64,000 bases of DNA from Aradus depressus (GCA_963662175.1 OY759215.1:43789213-43853212); one strand, 5' to 3'; positions 41,855 through 53,000 are shown, counted from the stretch's first letter. The notes: generated from the letters alone by a model not told the origin. Program-made: numbers and translations.

Positions 41855-44800
41855 CTAGCAGTAATACCCAGCGTTGCCCGGGGAACTTTGATTTTTCTCC
41901 TAATCTCTCATTGGAATTCTATTCAATTCTTCGAAAGTACATTTATGATGTCATAATTTTTAATTATTCAAATGGAACAAGGCTTATAGTCCTTCAACGG
42001 AAGACACCACAGCTAGTATGTGCCTTTCAACGGCGGAAACCACAGCTAGTAAATACTTAGCATCGCTGGACATACTGGACGTACTTAAGAACGCTCGTGG
42101 CCACAGCTAGTATCGGTCTTGCAACGGCCTACCATCCCAGCTAGTAAGTACTCGGAACAGCTGGGCACCACAGTTATTGTGTGCTTAAAACCGCTGGGCA
42201 CAACAGCTATTACGTTCTTAGGAATGCTTCGCACCACAGCTAGTTTGTGTTCAGGAACGCTGGGCCACACAGCTACTCGTAGTATATGCCTTGCAACAGC
42301 GGGCAGCCCAGCTAGTAAGTTCTTAGGACCACTTGGAACCACAGCTAGTTCCTACTTAAGAACGCCGGTCACCTTAGATAGTATGCGCCTTGCAACACCG
42401 AATTTCGTATTTAAAATTAACATTCACGGAGGACATAACCAGTCAAATTTCAGCGATATCGGCCGAGGGGAGGGGGGAGTTCCGGGGTAGGGGCTCAATT
42501 CAAAAATCCCAATAACTGCCGATGTAATGAATGTATCGACAACAAATTTCGTATTTAAAACTAAAATCCACTTAGGACATAACCAGTCAAATTTCAGCGA
42601 TATCAGCCGAGGGGAGGGGGGAGTTCCGGGATGAGGGCTCAATTCAAAAATCCCAATAACTGCCGATGTAATGAATGTATCGACATCCAATTTCGTATTT
42701 AAAACTAAAGTCCACTTAGGACATAACCAGTCAAATTTCAGCGATCTCGGCTGAGAGGAGGGGGGAGTTCCGGGGAGGGGGCTCAGTTCAAAAATCCACA
42801 ACCTCCCTTCCGTTCGCAATTTTGTGACGTCGCACACTTTTTTCATCTATTTGGCCTTCAAGAATACTACATATGCAATTTCATGACAATCCGACCATTA
42901 ATCAATGAGTTAGCACTATTTTTATGCTTAGCCCCCCCTTACAACACCCCCTCCCGTTCGGAATTTTGGGACGCCATAAAGCCTATTATTCAATCGGTCT
43001 TGGAAGGATGCTACAAATGAAGTTTCATTAATATCCGTTCAGCCGTTTGGGCGTGATGCTGGAACGAAAATACAAACAAACCCCGTTTCACTATAGAAGT
43101 ATAGAAGCCGGTGGAAGAGAATGGGTAGATAAGCGAAACTGAATTCAAAAATCCCAATAACTGCCGATGTAATGAATGTATCGACATCAAATTTCGTATT
43201 TAAAAATAAAAAACCACTTAGGACATAACCAGTCAAATTTCAGCGATCTCGGCTGAGGGGAGGGGGGAGTTCCGGGGAGGGGGCTCAGTTCAAAAATCCA
43301 CAACCTCCCTCCCGTTCGCAATTTTGTGACGTCGTACACTTTTTTTTTCTATTTGGCCTTCAAGAATACTACATATGAAATTTCATGACAATCCAACCAT
43401 TAATCAATGAGTTAGCACTATTTTTATGCTTAGCCCCCCCTTACAACCCCCCCTCCCGTTCGAAATTTTGGGGCGCCACATAGCCTATTATTCAATCGGT
43501 CTTGAAAGGATGCTACATGTGAAGTTTTATGAATATCCGTCCAGCCGTTTGGGCGTGATGCTGGTATAAACATACAAACAAACCCCGTTTCAGTATAGAA
43601 GTATAGAAGCCGGTGGAAGAGAATGGGTAGATAAGCGAAACTGAATTTAAAAATCCAAATAACTGCCGATGTAATGAATGTATCAACTTCAAATTTCGTA
43701 TTTAAAATTATCATCCGCGGAGTACTTAACCAGTCAAATTTCAGCGATCTCGGCTGAGGGGAGGGGGGAGTTCCGGGGAGGGGGCTCAGTTCAAAAATCC
43801 ACAACCTCCCTCCCGTTCGCAATTTTGTGACGTCGTACACTTTTTTTTTCTATTTGGCCTTCAAGAATACTACATATGAAATTTCATGACAATCCAACCA
43901 TTAATCAATGAGTTAGCACTATTTTTATGCTTAGCCCCGCCTTACAACCCCCCCTCCCGTTCGAAATTTTGGGGCGCCACATAGCCTATTATTCAATCGG
44001 TCTTGAAAGGATGCTACATGTGAAGTTTTATGAATATCCGTCCTGCCGTTTGGGCGTGATGCTGGTATAGACATACAAACAAACCCCGTACCAGTATAGA
44101 AGTATAGAAGCCGGTGGAAGAGAATGGGTAGATAAATGAATCTGAATTTGAAAATCCCAATAACTGCCGATGTAATGAATGTATCGACATCAAATTTCGT
44201 ATTTAAAACTAAAATCCACTTAGGACATAACCAGTCAAATTTCAGCGATCTCGGTTGAGGGGAGGGGGGAGTTCCGGGAAGGGGGCTCAGTTCAAAAATT
44301 CACAACCCCCCTCCCGTTCACATTTGTGTGACGTCACATACTTTTTTTTCTATTTGGCCTTCAGGAATACTACCAGTGAAATCTCGTGACAATACGACCA
44401 ACCGTTAATGAGCTAGCTTTATATTTATACGTAGGCCTACCCTCACTACCCTCCTCCCGTTCAAAACTTTGGGACGCCACATAGCCTATTATTCAATCGG
44501 ACTCAAAAGGATGCTACATTTGGCTTTGAAAAATACTACATGTGAAATTTCATGATAATCCGACCAACCGTTAATGAGTTAGCACTATTTATATACTTAG
44601 GTCCCCCTATAACCCCCCTCCCGTTTAAAACTATGGGACACCACACGCTTTATTTTTCTATTTGGCCTTCAGGAATACTACATGTGAAATTTCGTGACAA
44701 TATAATCAACCGTTAATGAGCTAGGACTATATTTATACTTAGGTCCCCCTTACAACCCCTCCTCCCGTTCAAAATTTTGGGACGCCACATAGCCTATTAT

Positions 44801-44921
44801 TCAATCGGACTCAAAAGGATGCTACATCGGAAGTTTCATAAAAATCCGTCCAGCCGTTTGGGCGTGATGCTGGAACAAACATACAAACAAACAAACCCCG
44901 TTTCAGCTTTATTAATATAGA
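41855..44921 (-). mobile_element. Helitron-like element H2 with about 500-bp tandem units
   Basis: The 3' end is CTAG at 41855 with the same hairpin; the 5' end is TCTATATTAATAAAGC in complement at 44921. Inside are minisatellite units (41990-42400), a GGGGAGGGGGGAGTTCCGG block repeated near 42460, 42605, 42750, 43258, 43760 and 44260, and satellite units like those of H1. No transposase is encoded. Confidence 0.7.
42640..44170. repeat. About 500-bp higher-order tandem units, three copies
   Basis: The phrase AGTATAGAAGCCGGTGGAAG lies near 43100, 43601 and 44105, spacing 502 and about 507. Each unit contains the stretch GGCGTGATGCTGG, CAAACAAACCCCGT that resembles the 5' end of the element itself, so terminal-like sequence has been amplified with the body. 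Confidence 0.8.
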
Positions 44922-45369
44922 TTAGTTATGAGAAGGCAGGCAAAGAAATATAACATAGGGGTTCACTCGGCAGTACATCCTAGGGTTCAGAACTGACAAC
45001 AGTACTCATCTTTTAAAGGGCCCGAACTTTGTTCTCCTTCTCCAGAAAATCTGCTCTGCAGCCCTGGGTCAGTATTCTTCATGTTTTGGGTCAACCGTCT
45101 GTTCCCCAATGACTTCCACTAACTAGTTATGATAACCGAGCCGTTGAAGCAGACTAGCTCCAATGTTGCGGCAAACTGGTAACTCAATCAGGCCCTGTCT
45201 TTCCAATTCACATCAACACACCAACGAATTTGTTAATCAATGAGAAGTGTTGTGTAAATGTATGAGCTTCTAGTTGAACTAACTAATGCACACAAACATA
45301 CAATGGCCATTAGACCAAGTAGAGTATGCTTTTGCAACATTTGGGTATCGTAAACATGCTATAATGTGT
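44922..45369. other. Spacer with possible coding-like remnant
   Basis: 44970-45230 is less AT-rich than its surroundings. In complement, short stretches such as NMKNTDPGLQSRFSGEGEQS could be a retroelement scrap, but I cannot assign it. Confidence 0.3.
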
Positions 45370-45715
45370 TTTTGAGAAATTACAATTCAGAACACGTCTA
45401 AAAAAATTAGTTTCGAAAAGACATTTCAAGTCGGGTTACGCACATATCACACGAACCAGGCGACCTAACGAAAAACTGTATTTTATATAAAGTATGTCTT
45501 GCAGTTGACTTTTTTTTTCAAAAGAGTTTTGGTTAACTCGTAAATATAAGTTTTATTTTGTAAAATTTACTTAGGCCACCAAGTCAAGTGGTCTCACATC
45601 TTCAGTTACCAAAACGGTCGAAAAATATTCTAGGGACCTTGAAACGTAGAAATCCGTTGAAAAATTGATCTCGGATTATTGCACTACAATATTTCCTTAT
45701 AATATTTTTAGAACC
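45370..45715 (-). repeat. Dispersed repeat family Y
   Basis: It has GAAAAACTGTATTTTATATA, AAAATTTACTTAGGCC, TCTAGGGACCTTGAAACGTA and the end TTTCCTTATAATATT. Confidence 0.65.
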
Positions 45716-45733
45716 TTGTAGGTTTTCAATATT

Positions 45734-45765
45734 ACTAGAAGGTTACCCCGACTTCGCCCGGATTA
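45734..45765 (-). other. Possible Helitron 3' terminus
   Basis: In complement the sequence reads CCGGGCGAAGTCGGGGTAAC then CTTCTAG followed by T: a short hairpin a few bases before CTAG-T. It resembles but does not match the H1/H2 end. No partner 5' end was found. Confidence 0.4.
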
Positions 45766-46383
45766 ACTTTAAACACGTTGGTAACTCTAAGTTACATCAT
45801 TTAGGAATTAAGTTGAAATTTTCAATGATTTTGGAGCCGGTGGTTTTTTATTGGAAATTTCTGATGCCTCATGGCCTATGTAAGACCTTTAAAACAGTGC
45901 TCTACGATCGATACGAATTATTTGATTGAAGGATTATTCTATATTTACTAGTGGAGACGAGGCACAAGTTTCCATTGTTCGAAGAAGCTAGAAAGATCGA
46001 TGATTGAAGGCTCACGTCGGAATATACTTCCGACGAAGAAGCTACACTGGAGCAGGGCCGAGCTTATCTACCGCTCTAAGCAAACCTTATAAATGGCTTT
46101 CCTCTCCTCGTTCCTAATGTCACATACATATCTTACTCATATATACATATATATATATATATTTCTACATTTATAAGTTTTCATAAAAAATACGAATAAT
46201 AAAAAAATAATTAATAATTCGTCACTATTCTTTACAATAAAACATTATTTTGGGATATTTCATACGGAAATACTATATTTTTTATTATTTGAGGCGTTAT
46301 AACTTTGGTCGTATTGATCCTATCTCAAATCTGAGGTTTTATTAGCGATCGGATGTTTAATAAGAAATATGTTTGGTAGTACT
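45766..46383. other. Intergenic, no gene recognised
   Basis: Includes a short (AT)n tract near 46144-46161. Nothing else assignable. Confidence 0.4.
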
Positions 46384-46856
46384 AATTTTTCGATAGGACT
46401 AACCGTTATTGGGTGAATCAAGAAAACGTCTGAAAATATATGTTCCAAAATTACATTTCAGGAATGATTTCGGCATGTATCTCAAAAACCCGACGATCTG
46501 CGAAAAATTGTATTTCATATAAAATATGTATTCTAGGCTTTTCTACAACATTTAATTCAAAAGATTTTTGATCAGGTCATAAACATAAGCGGTGTTTTGT
46601 AAAATGTTCTTAGGGCCCGGGGTAAAGTGGTCTCAATTTTCATCCAATTTCGCCCAAAATCTAATCAGATCTAAGTTAGCACATATGACTTCTTCGTTCC
46701 AAATTTCAAGTTTATAGCTTCAATCATTTTGCTGACAAACACCATTGCGAAAATGGTCAAAACCTATTCAGGGGACCATGGAACGTAAAAATCCGTTGAA
46801 ACCTGGAACTCAGTATTTTCGCACGATTACAATATTTCCTTATAATATAGGTATAG
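46384..46856 (-). repeat. Family Y, fullest copy (about 470 bp)
   Basis: It runs without a break from ATTTTTCGATAGGACTAACC through TTCAGGAATGATTTCGGCAT, CGGTGTTTTGTAAAATGTTC, AAATCTAATCAGATCTAAGT and AAATGGTCAAAACCTATTCA to CTTATAATATAGGTATAGAT. It shows that pieces seen separately elsewhere form one family. Confidence 0.75.
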
Positions 46857-47269
46857 ATGCGCCTACACTGCCCCAATATCTGCTAGAGCCGGCCTTGCAT
46901 TTCAGATCTTAGAAACACCATTTCTAAATTTCGGTTTAAAAAACAATTAGGAATTACCTTGAATGAAGTAAAAAGTGCATTATAATATCTGCAAGAAACA
47001 ACAAATTAAATTAGTATTTCTGATGTCTACGTTCTGAGTTTCAGACAGCTCTGGAAAATTTCAACCCAATTACACAAAAACAGAGCCGTTCATCATCTAA
47101 TCTGTCAGTCAGTGAACTTCGGCTTGTTAAGTTTCAATTTTCCAATAAACAGCTCCAGAAATCATTCTCTTTTTATCTATTATTTTCTTACTCTTAAAAG
47201 TTCCGATCGATGCAAACTGCATCACATCGACAATATACTTCCCCAGAATCAACATTATTATAATAATTA
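46857..47269. other. Intergenic, no gene recognised
   Basis: No assignable repeat or coding signal. Confidence 0.4.
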
Positions 47270-47660
47270 ATATAATTTCGTATCGATACATTCATTACAT
47301 CGGTGGTTATTAGAGATATTGAGTCGAGCCCTCTGATCTCTTCTTCCCCTTCGGCTGATTCCGCTAAATATTAATGTGTGTTGACCTTCTGAAGTTTTGA
47401 ATTTACATATGACATTTTGTATCAGCACTACAACATCAGTTATTAGTTCTTGTTTTAAGCTCCCCTCTGAACTCTCCTTCCCTTCGGCCAATTTAGCTGA
47501 AAATCAATGTGTTGTTCTTTGGGGTTCTGAGTAGACACATAAAATTTCGTTTCGATACATTCATTCTATCCGAAAGTTATCGTGTTCATATACGATATAT
47601 ATTTATGTTCTCAAATACACTCAGATACAATTTGTTCTTTTATTTTTTGAATCAAGGGAA
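47270..47660 (-). repeat. Dispersed repeat family X
   Basis: Phrases: TCGTATCGATACATTCATTA, TTCCCCTTCGGCTGATTCCG, TAGCTGAAAATCAATGTGTT, CCGAAAGTTATCGTGTTCAT. Confidence 0.7.
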
Positions 47661-47720
47661 CTTTTCCAATAGTTCTGTATCTTTTATTTTCTTTTATAGG
47701 CAAATACTTAACTTCTAATT

Positions 47721-47905
47721 AGAGATGTTACACCTAATGTAGAGGTGTTACACCTAATTAGAGATGTTACACCTAATGTAGAGGTGTTACACCTAATTAG
47801 AGATGTTAAACCTAATGTAGAGGTGTTACACCTAAAGTAGAGATGTTACACCTAATGTAGAGGTGTTACACCTAAAGTTGAGATGTTACACCTAATGTAG
47901 AGATA
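47721..47905. repeat. 19-bp minisatellite, about ten units, alternating variants
   Basis: GAGATGTTACACCTAATGTA alternates with GAGGTGTTACACCTAATTA or AAGTA variants, so the effective period is 38 bp. Confidence 0.92.
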
Positions 47906-48544
47906 TATGTGTATGAGTATATATGTATATTCTGTTGAATGCATGTTTTTGTAAATATGCTTATGTATTCCCGCGTGTCTATATTTTTACTGTTACTGCT
48001 GTTTGTTTATTCTTATATTTATTGTTATTGTTTCTTTTATTTTTGTTTTTTCACTATTTATTTATTTCCACTGACTAGTATGAATGCATTCATTTTTTGA
48101 TGATTTGCCACACATTTTTTTTTTTTTTTCCTCTTCTAATCATCAAGCTTGAATCGCCAAATATATTGGACGCTGATGACCTTTGCTGTTTTGCGTCCTT
48201 AAACTCCAAATCCTATCCTATCCTTATACCTCTTTATAAATTATTTATATTATTATTAATTAATTATTTACTTTGCTTGCTCCTTACTCCACCACTCACT
48301 GGTATTTGTTGTATATGTCAGTCACCAGACTCACTTGTAATAAGTTGTTATTGTCTGTCAACTCCTGATAGAATGAATGCTTCGACACCAACTTGTACAT
48401 GTGTACCCAGAATCCCATACTATTTTTCAGCCAAATTGGGTAAAGGGAAGGGGGGGGGGGGGGGGGGGGGTCGAGAGAAATAAAATGTACTTTGAGAGGC
48501 ACCTAATTTAGTTATGAAAAAGGCTTTGAGATGCAACAATAAAA
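47906..48544. other. Spacer with poly-G run and family X fragment
   Basis: 48350-48480 shows X phrases (CCCAGAATCCCATAC, TTTTCAGCCAAATTGGGTAA) and ends in a run of about 21 G (48450-48470). The ORF 48097-48483 reads through the run and is not credible. Confidence 0.45.
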
Positions 48545-48845
48545 TATGTGACGTGACCATAACAGGATTTTCTCATACCGACCACGTTTTTACAGACCTT
48601 TCCTCCACCCTCCCCCTCTCAAATGTATTCCAAAAAGGCATTGCTAGATATAAGAAAGTATAGTATTGACATGAGCAGTTTACTTTGTTTTATTGTCCAG
48701 CGTAATTCTGATATTGACTTTTTTATACCCAGTAATGTCAGTGTAAAAAGAAGGAGAAATGAATTTCAGAGCAGGGGGAGGGGAGATCTGTAAAAACATG
48801 GCCTGTATAAGTAAGTCCTCTTTTGACCACGTCACATATATCATT
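48545..48845. repeat. Palindromic MITE, family M1
   Basis: The left end ATATGTGACGTGACCATAAC with TACCGACCACGTTTTTACAG is mirrored by CTGTAAAAACATGG and TTGACCACGTCACATATAT. Internal ATACCCAGTAATGTCAGTG matches other copies. Confidence 0.8.
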
Positions 48846-49083
48846 TTTTTCCTTTCATAGGGAATGAATTTTTAATGTAAAAAGTACGAATTATCAAATA
48901 TAAAATTTGTTAATTTTTTTTTTCATTAAAATTTTAACATTATTTTCAACTGCTTCCTTTGGACATCTATTGTCCATTTTTTGAAGCGCTTTAACTTTTG
49001 TCGTGTTGATCCTATCTCAAATCTAAGGGCATTTTCGTAATCGGAAATTTAATAAGGAACATATCTGAAAATCCACTGAAAGC

Positions 49084-49115
<32 letters not shown>

Positions 49116-49264
49116 CATCTTATAGTCTAACGTGATCTAACAGATTGTCTAATATGATCGCGGGTTTTCGCTTGATTGCAATAGTACTTTATGCTATACA
49201 GGTGAAAGAAAGTATAAAATGATATTAAAATGAAACAATTTCTTTACTTTTATTATTTTGTTTG
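48846..49264. other. AT-rich spacer with (AT)n tract
   Basis: A TA run lies near 49086-49112. 49000-49060 resembles a family Y piece (TTGATCCTATCTCAAATCTAA). No gene is seen. Confidence 0.4.
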
Positions 49265-49750
49265 TGTTGCTCAGTTCGTGTATACATGAAATTATTTAGA
49301 AGGGTCTGCACTGCCATTAGACTGGGAGACAGTGGTTCTGGGAGAGACAGAAACTTGGGGAGGAGATCTCGTTGTGGAGTCTGCGGTTATCAACCCCAAC
49401 TTGAGATCTGTGGAAGCTGGTCCATGGACCACCGGTTCATGGAACGGAACCCAATCCCCCCCTTCTCTTCACCCTCTCAAAGGGCATCAGATATTCTAGC
49501 TGACCAAAATATACTGGACCAAAGAGACATCTAATTTAAAATTTTAATTAAAACTTGTTTTTCGAACAGCTTGGAGCAAGTTGGACAACTCTAACTCCAT
49601 CTCAGACCGTCCGATAGACAAACTCATTGAGTCGTGTTCCAGGCTGTGGTGTATCAACTCAAGTGTTCAGGAGGTCGTTCACTTTACACTTGAACAAAAG
49701 GACCTTACACTTCATTTGAATGCCAGGACCGTGCATGCCGGAAACCATCC
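49265..49750 (+). other. Coding-like segments of unknown identity
   Basis: 49280-49535 and 49570-49750 have a more balanced composition than their flanks. The first keeps a frame with GDSGSGRDRNLGRRSRCGVC; the second follows a possible acceptor TTTTTCGAACAG and reads SISDRPIDKLIESCSRLWCI. I recognise neither. They could be decayed exons or a captured gene fragment. The end runs into family Y sequence, so the last codons are not original. Confidence 0.3.
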
Positions 49751-49889
49751 TGGAATGTCGTTTTGAAACTGAAACCCATATTTTTAGACGTTTCCTTGAT
49801 TTACATGAAAACGATTAATCTTATCGAAACATTGGTAAAAATTAATAAAAAAAAAATCTGTGAGAGGTCAGACTGTATTTTATTTTGCA
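49751..49889. repeat. Family Y outer fragment
   Basis: GCCGGAAACCATCCTGGAAT, TTTTTAGACGTTTCCTTGAT and TACATGAAAACGATTAATCT are shared with other Y copies. Confidence 0.5.
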
Positions 49890-50008
49890 GCATGTGAAGC
49901 TCGGGATCATCGCTTAATGTCCCATCCGCAGTACGGCGTGTTCAAGGTTTTTCCACCTCCCAGATAAAAAGTTTAAAGGCTTCAACCGGGTTTCGAACCC
50001 GCCATCTA
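49890..50008 (-). repeat. SINE family 1, head half
   Basis: It reads AAGCTCGGGATCATCGCTTA, CAGTACGGCGTGTTCAAGG and the B box CCGGGTTTCGAACCCGCC. Confidence 0.75.
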
Positions 50009-50491
50009 ACTAGGTTAAATTGATGTGAAATTAATAATTGGTCAATGATAATTAATGGCTTTTTTCAGTGGGCTCAATAGAGCATTCTCCTAACCCCTGA
50101 AAATATAGGCCAGGATTTAATTTGAGATATTAAGGCGACAGCTAACAGTGTTTACTTACAGTATCTGTACCGGTACAGGGTACCTTAAGGAGGTAGAGTC
50201 AACAGAAAACCTTAACGACCTGAAATGACATGAAATCGAAGCCCATACTGTCTGTCCTATCTCAAGTATGGAGTTTATCGAAAAAGAGTTGAAAACATGG
50301 GAGAACTCTGGAAAAAAATGGCTACCGATAATAAAAGATCACCAGTAATGTATTTCCCCATTCAAATTAATCAAGTTTTTGCTCTCCCTATGAACCAGTC
50401 TACTTATCTGGTTCAAAATTAATAAGTGACTTACTCAAGCACTTCTCAATCCTAAACCTCATAAATTTCGCGTTGATACATTCATAAATAC
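50009..50491. other. Intergenic with family X traces
   Basis: 50370-50490 has weak X similarity (GCGTTGATACATTCATAA). No gene is seen. Confidence 0.4.
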
Positions 50492-51028
50492 AAGCGGGCC
50501 ACAAGTGAAATAACCCCTTAACCCTAAAAATTACCCTTTTAATGGCTCAAAGAGCCCTTCGAAGGGCGGGGTTCCCTTTTGACCCTTAAGTTTCATTACA
50601 TTTTATTAAAATACTAAAGAAACAAGGAAGAACTGTGCAAACAGATTTTTGATACGTCAAGTAGTTCTCGGAACAAAAACGTATAAAGTTGCACGTTTTT
50701 CTTATTCTGAAGTTAGTTGGAATTTAATAACTTCAGAATAAGAAAAATGTGCAACTTTAAACGTTTTTTTTCCGAGAACTACTTGACGTATCAAAAATCT
50801 GTTTGCACAGTTATTCCTTGTTTCTTTAGTACTATAATAAAATGTAATGAAACTTAAGGGTCAAAAGGTAACCCCGCCCTTCGAAGGGCTATTTGAGTCA
50901 ATAAAAGGGTCATTTTTGTCTTCTCAAGGACGCCATACTATAGCTCTCGGTAAGTGCTACAACTTTAGTCCTATGCACAATTTTGATATCTCTAACCGTT
51001 TAGGAGTTATATCACTTGTGGCCCGCTT
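50492..51028. mobile_element. 537-bp palindromic element with 17-bp terminal repeats
   Basis: AAGCGGGCCACAAGTGA (50492-50508) is perfectly mirrored at 51012-51028. Inside is a long hairpin with arms 50534-50715 and 50728-50909, 182 nt each, around a 12-nt loop. A short GC block CCCTTCGAAGGGC sits in each arm. The right side holds about 100 extra unpaired bases. No transposase is encoded; the superfamily is unknown. Confidence 0.85.
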
Positions 51029-51045
51029 ATCTGGGCCACCCTGTA

Positions 51046-51213
51046 TATACCCCTACACTAGGTGAATAAAAATTTAGGGTAGGTAAAATTTAGAACTCCC
51101 AAAGTAGAATAGGGCTCATGTTCACCAGTGTGAAAAAAGAGTGTTCTAGTAGTAGGCAATATGACCTTGTAGTTAAAGCCCGGGCATGAGTCATAATGAC
51201 TAATTTCTAAGGT
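51046..51213 (+). repeat. SINE family 1, 3' half
   Basis: CCCCTACACTAGGTGAATAA, GGGCTCATGTTCACCAG and AAAGCCCGGGCATGAGTCAT are diagnostic. Confidence 0.78.
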
Positions 51214-51889
51214 CAAAAACATTCCATGGATCCTCATTGTTCATATTAACAATGTTCTGAAGAAGGTCTCAAAGTGATAAATTCATCTAAAAACAGCGTT
51301 TAGATAAATAACAACATTACAATAAATTAAAAACTTTAGAATCACTACTTTTAACACAAAATGACCGAAACAGCTTATTTGAATGAATGTAGATATGAGT
51401 CATATGAGTAAAGTCAGAAAATCGATGAGCAATAACAATTAAGGTTACAATATGGTACTTTCTAGATCAACAATAAATGGAAGTAATCACCCAGTGGTAA
51501 ACATTCATAAAAATTCAGTTAATAATAATATATTGTCGCATAAATTATTAATAATAATAATAATGACGAGGGGGAGTAGTAATAACAAAACATTACACAA
51601 AACATGGAAAAAGAAGATTTGGTTTCATAAAGAAAATGGACTTTTGGCAGAAGTAAAGCGGCATCAATATCGGGCGACGATTTATCTTGGGTCCGGATAA
51701 CTGGAAGGCGGAGACGAAAGAAATGGAAGACAGAGACATGGTGCCCTATTATATGTGGTCATTAGTGGGCCGCCCATGTGTGGAGTTAATCCCTTGTGAC
51801 TAATCCTTTGGGCACCAACTGAAAAGAAAGAACTCCACAAATAGGCACTAGGCGGGGCGAGGTCTGTACATAAAACTAACAATATACTT
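51214..51889. other. Intergenic, no gene recognised
   Basis: 51450-51870 has overlapping ORFs on both strands (for example KRHQYRATIYLGSG) with no family I recognise. AT-rich triplet runs (AAT)n lie near 51550. Confidence 0.35.
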
Positions 51890-52030
51890 TTGTATGTTAT
51901 GATGGCTGATGAAGTGACAAGTGATTATTTCACAGGTTGAAAAATAAAATAATAAAAGGTAGCCGGCTGTCGAGGTTGCCCTCATCATCAGGCAGTCTGA
52001 TGAAACATTCATAAAAACATAAAAATAAAA
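51890..52030 (+). repeat. Dispersed repeat T
   Basis: AAGTGATTATTTCACAGGTT, GAGGTTGCCCTCATCATCAG and GCAGTCTGATGAAAC match 13605-13770. Confidence 0.55.
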
Positions 52031-52079
52031 TGAATAAATATAATGCGTCTATCGTACAACTGAATTGTGTCTCAAATTG

Positions 52080-52620
52080 TGAAACCTGGTTAAGTGGGCC
52101 CTGGATATGTGAAAAAACCTCTGTTACTGATAATTCCAATGAAGTCCCGACACTTTTGCATTGAAATACCTCTGTTACTGGGAATTTTCAAACCTTTTTA
52201 ATTGAGATTTGATTTCTTAGATTTTTTCGATGTTTACCTCTATATTTGAGACTTTGTAGCTCAATAACCTGTATAGATAAAATATTTCAACAGGTTGCGA
52301 CACGTTTGTTTACAAACATTCTAATTTCTTCCACACGTGCTTTGTTATCCAGTACTATCTAAGGTTTTGGACGATAAACAAGTGAATAGAAGTGCACAAA
52401 ATGTCGAAACGAAAGTGTAATTCATTAACAGCCACTGATAAATTTTTCTTTAACATTTTCACCTCTATAAACGAGAAACGATACATTTCGACCTCTCTTA
52501 GCGGGACCCTCTATAAATAAAACAACTGTCATTTCAAACCTGCCTATTTGGGAAACTGGATAAATGAAAAGCCTCTATAAGTGATAAAAAATCCTAGGTC
52601 CCTTGAGATCCCAGTTAAAC
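52080..52620 (+). mobile_element. Tigger-like DNA transposon, internally deleted
   Basis: The two ends are rich in phrases like ACCTCTGTTACTG, CCTCTATATTTGAGAC, CCTCTATAAACGAG and CCTCTATAAGTGATA, which resemble the subterminal CCTCTATATAGCGG-type sequence of Tigger/pogo elements. A short transposase start lies in the middle. Exact termini and the TA duplication could not be fixed. Confidence 0.55.
52401..52520 (+). pseudogene. Start of a Tigger/pogo transposase, 39 codons
   Basis: The frame begins MSKRKCNSLTATDKF, close to the MSKRK-x-x-L-T-x-x-x-K start known for Tigger/CENP-B-type DNA-binding domains, then continues with element-end sequence to a stop at 52520. The helix-turn-helix and DDE domains are missing. 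A deletion has joined the beginning of the gene to the 3' terminus. Confidence 0.55.
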
Positions 52621-52679
52621 TGGTTTCACTAACCATCCCTACTTCTCCTGCTATGAAAAATAAAATGTCAAAAAATTTA

Positions 52680-53000
52680 AAAAAAAGTAATTGCTGTCGG
52701 TGAACACGATAACTCCCGATAGAATGAATATATCACGGAATATTATATATGTTACCAGAACCTGATAAGGACAACACCTATTCATTTTCAGCCAAATGGG
52801 CCAAAGGGAGGGGGGGATAAGTGGGGTGTCTTAAAACAACAACTCTAATAACTGCCAATGTAATGAATATATCGACACAAAATTGCATTGAGAATTTGGA
52901 AGCCCCTAAAGTATTGATTTTTAGCCCAAATTGGTCAATTGGTTTTGGATGGAGAAGAATTTAATTGGTTATTTCGTGCTGCGGAAGTACATAGCCAATG
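52680..53000 (+). repeat. Dispersed repeat family X
   Basis: Phrases: GGTGAACACGATAACTCCCG, AGAATGAATATATCACG, AATAACTGCCAATG, GCCCAAATTGGTCAATTGG. Confidence 0.7.

Larger units (their letters stand above)
37154..42659. repeat. 2753-bp tandem duplication
   Basis: Bases 37154-39906 are repeated at 39907-42659 with a constant offset of 2753. Two of the open frames are identical in both copies. I found only a few single-base differences (for example TTATTCTTAGG at 37268 against TTATACTTAGG). The junction at 39901-39913 (CAATAACCCGTAC) shows at most one or two bases of microhomology. The copies join the 5' half of one Helitron-like element, a 190-bp spacer and the 3' part of the next. Confidence 0.93.

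Noticed and set aside
34973..44921. CRISPR-like array
   Set aside because: Repeats are long, contiguous and without unique spacers, and the genome is eukaryotic.
47721..47905. CRISPR-like array
   Set aside because: 19-bp units follow each other directly without spacers; it is a minisatellite.
48097..48483. 128-residue ORF ending in poly-Gly
   Set aside because: The end is the poly-G run; the start is poly-T, giving Phe repeats.
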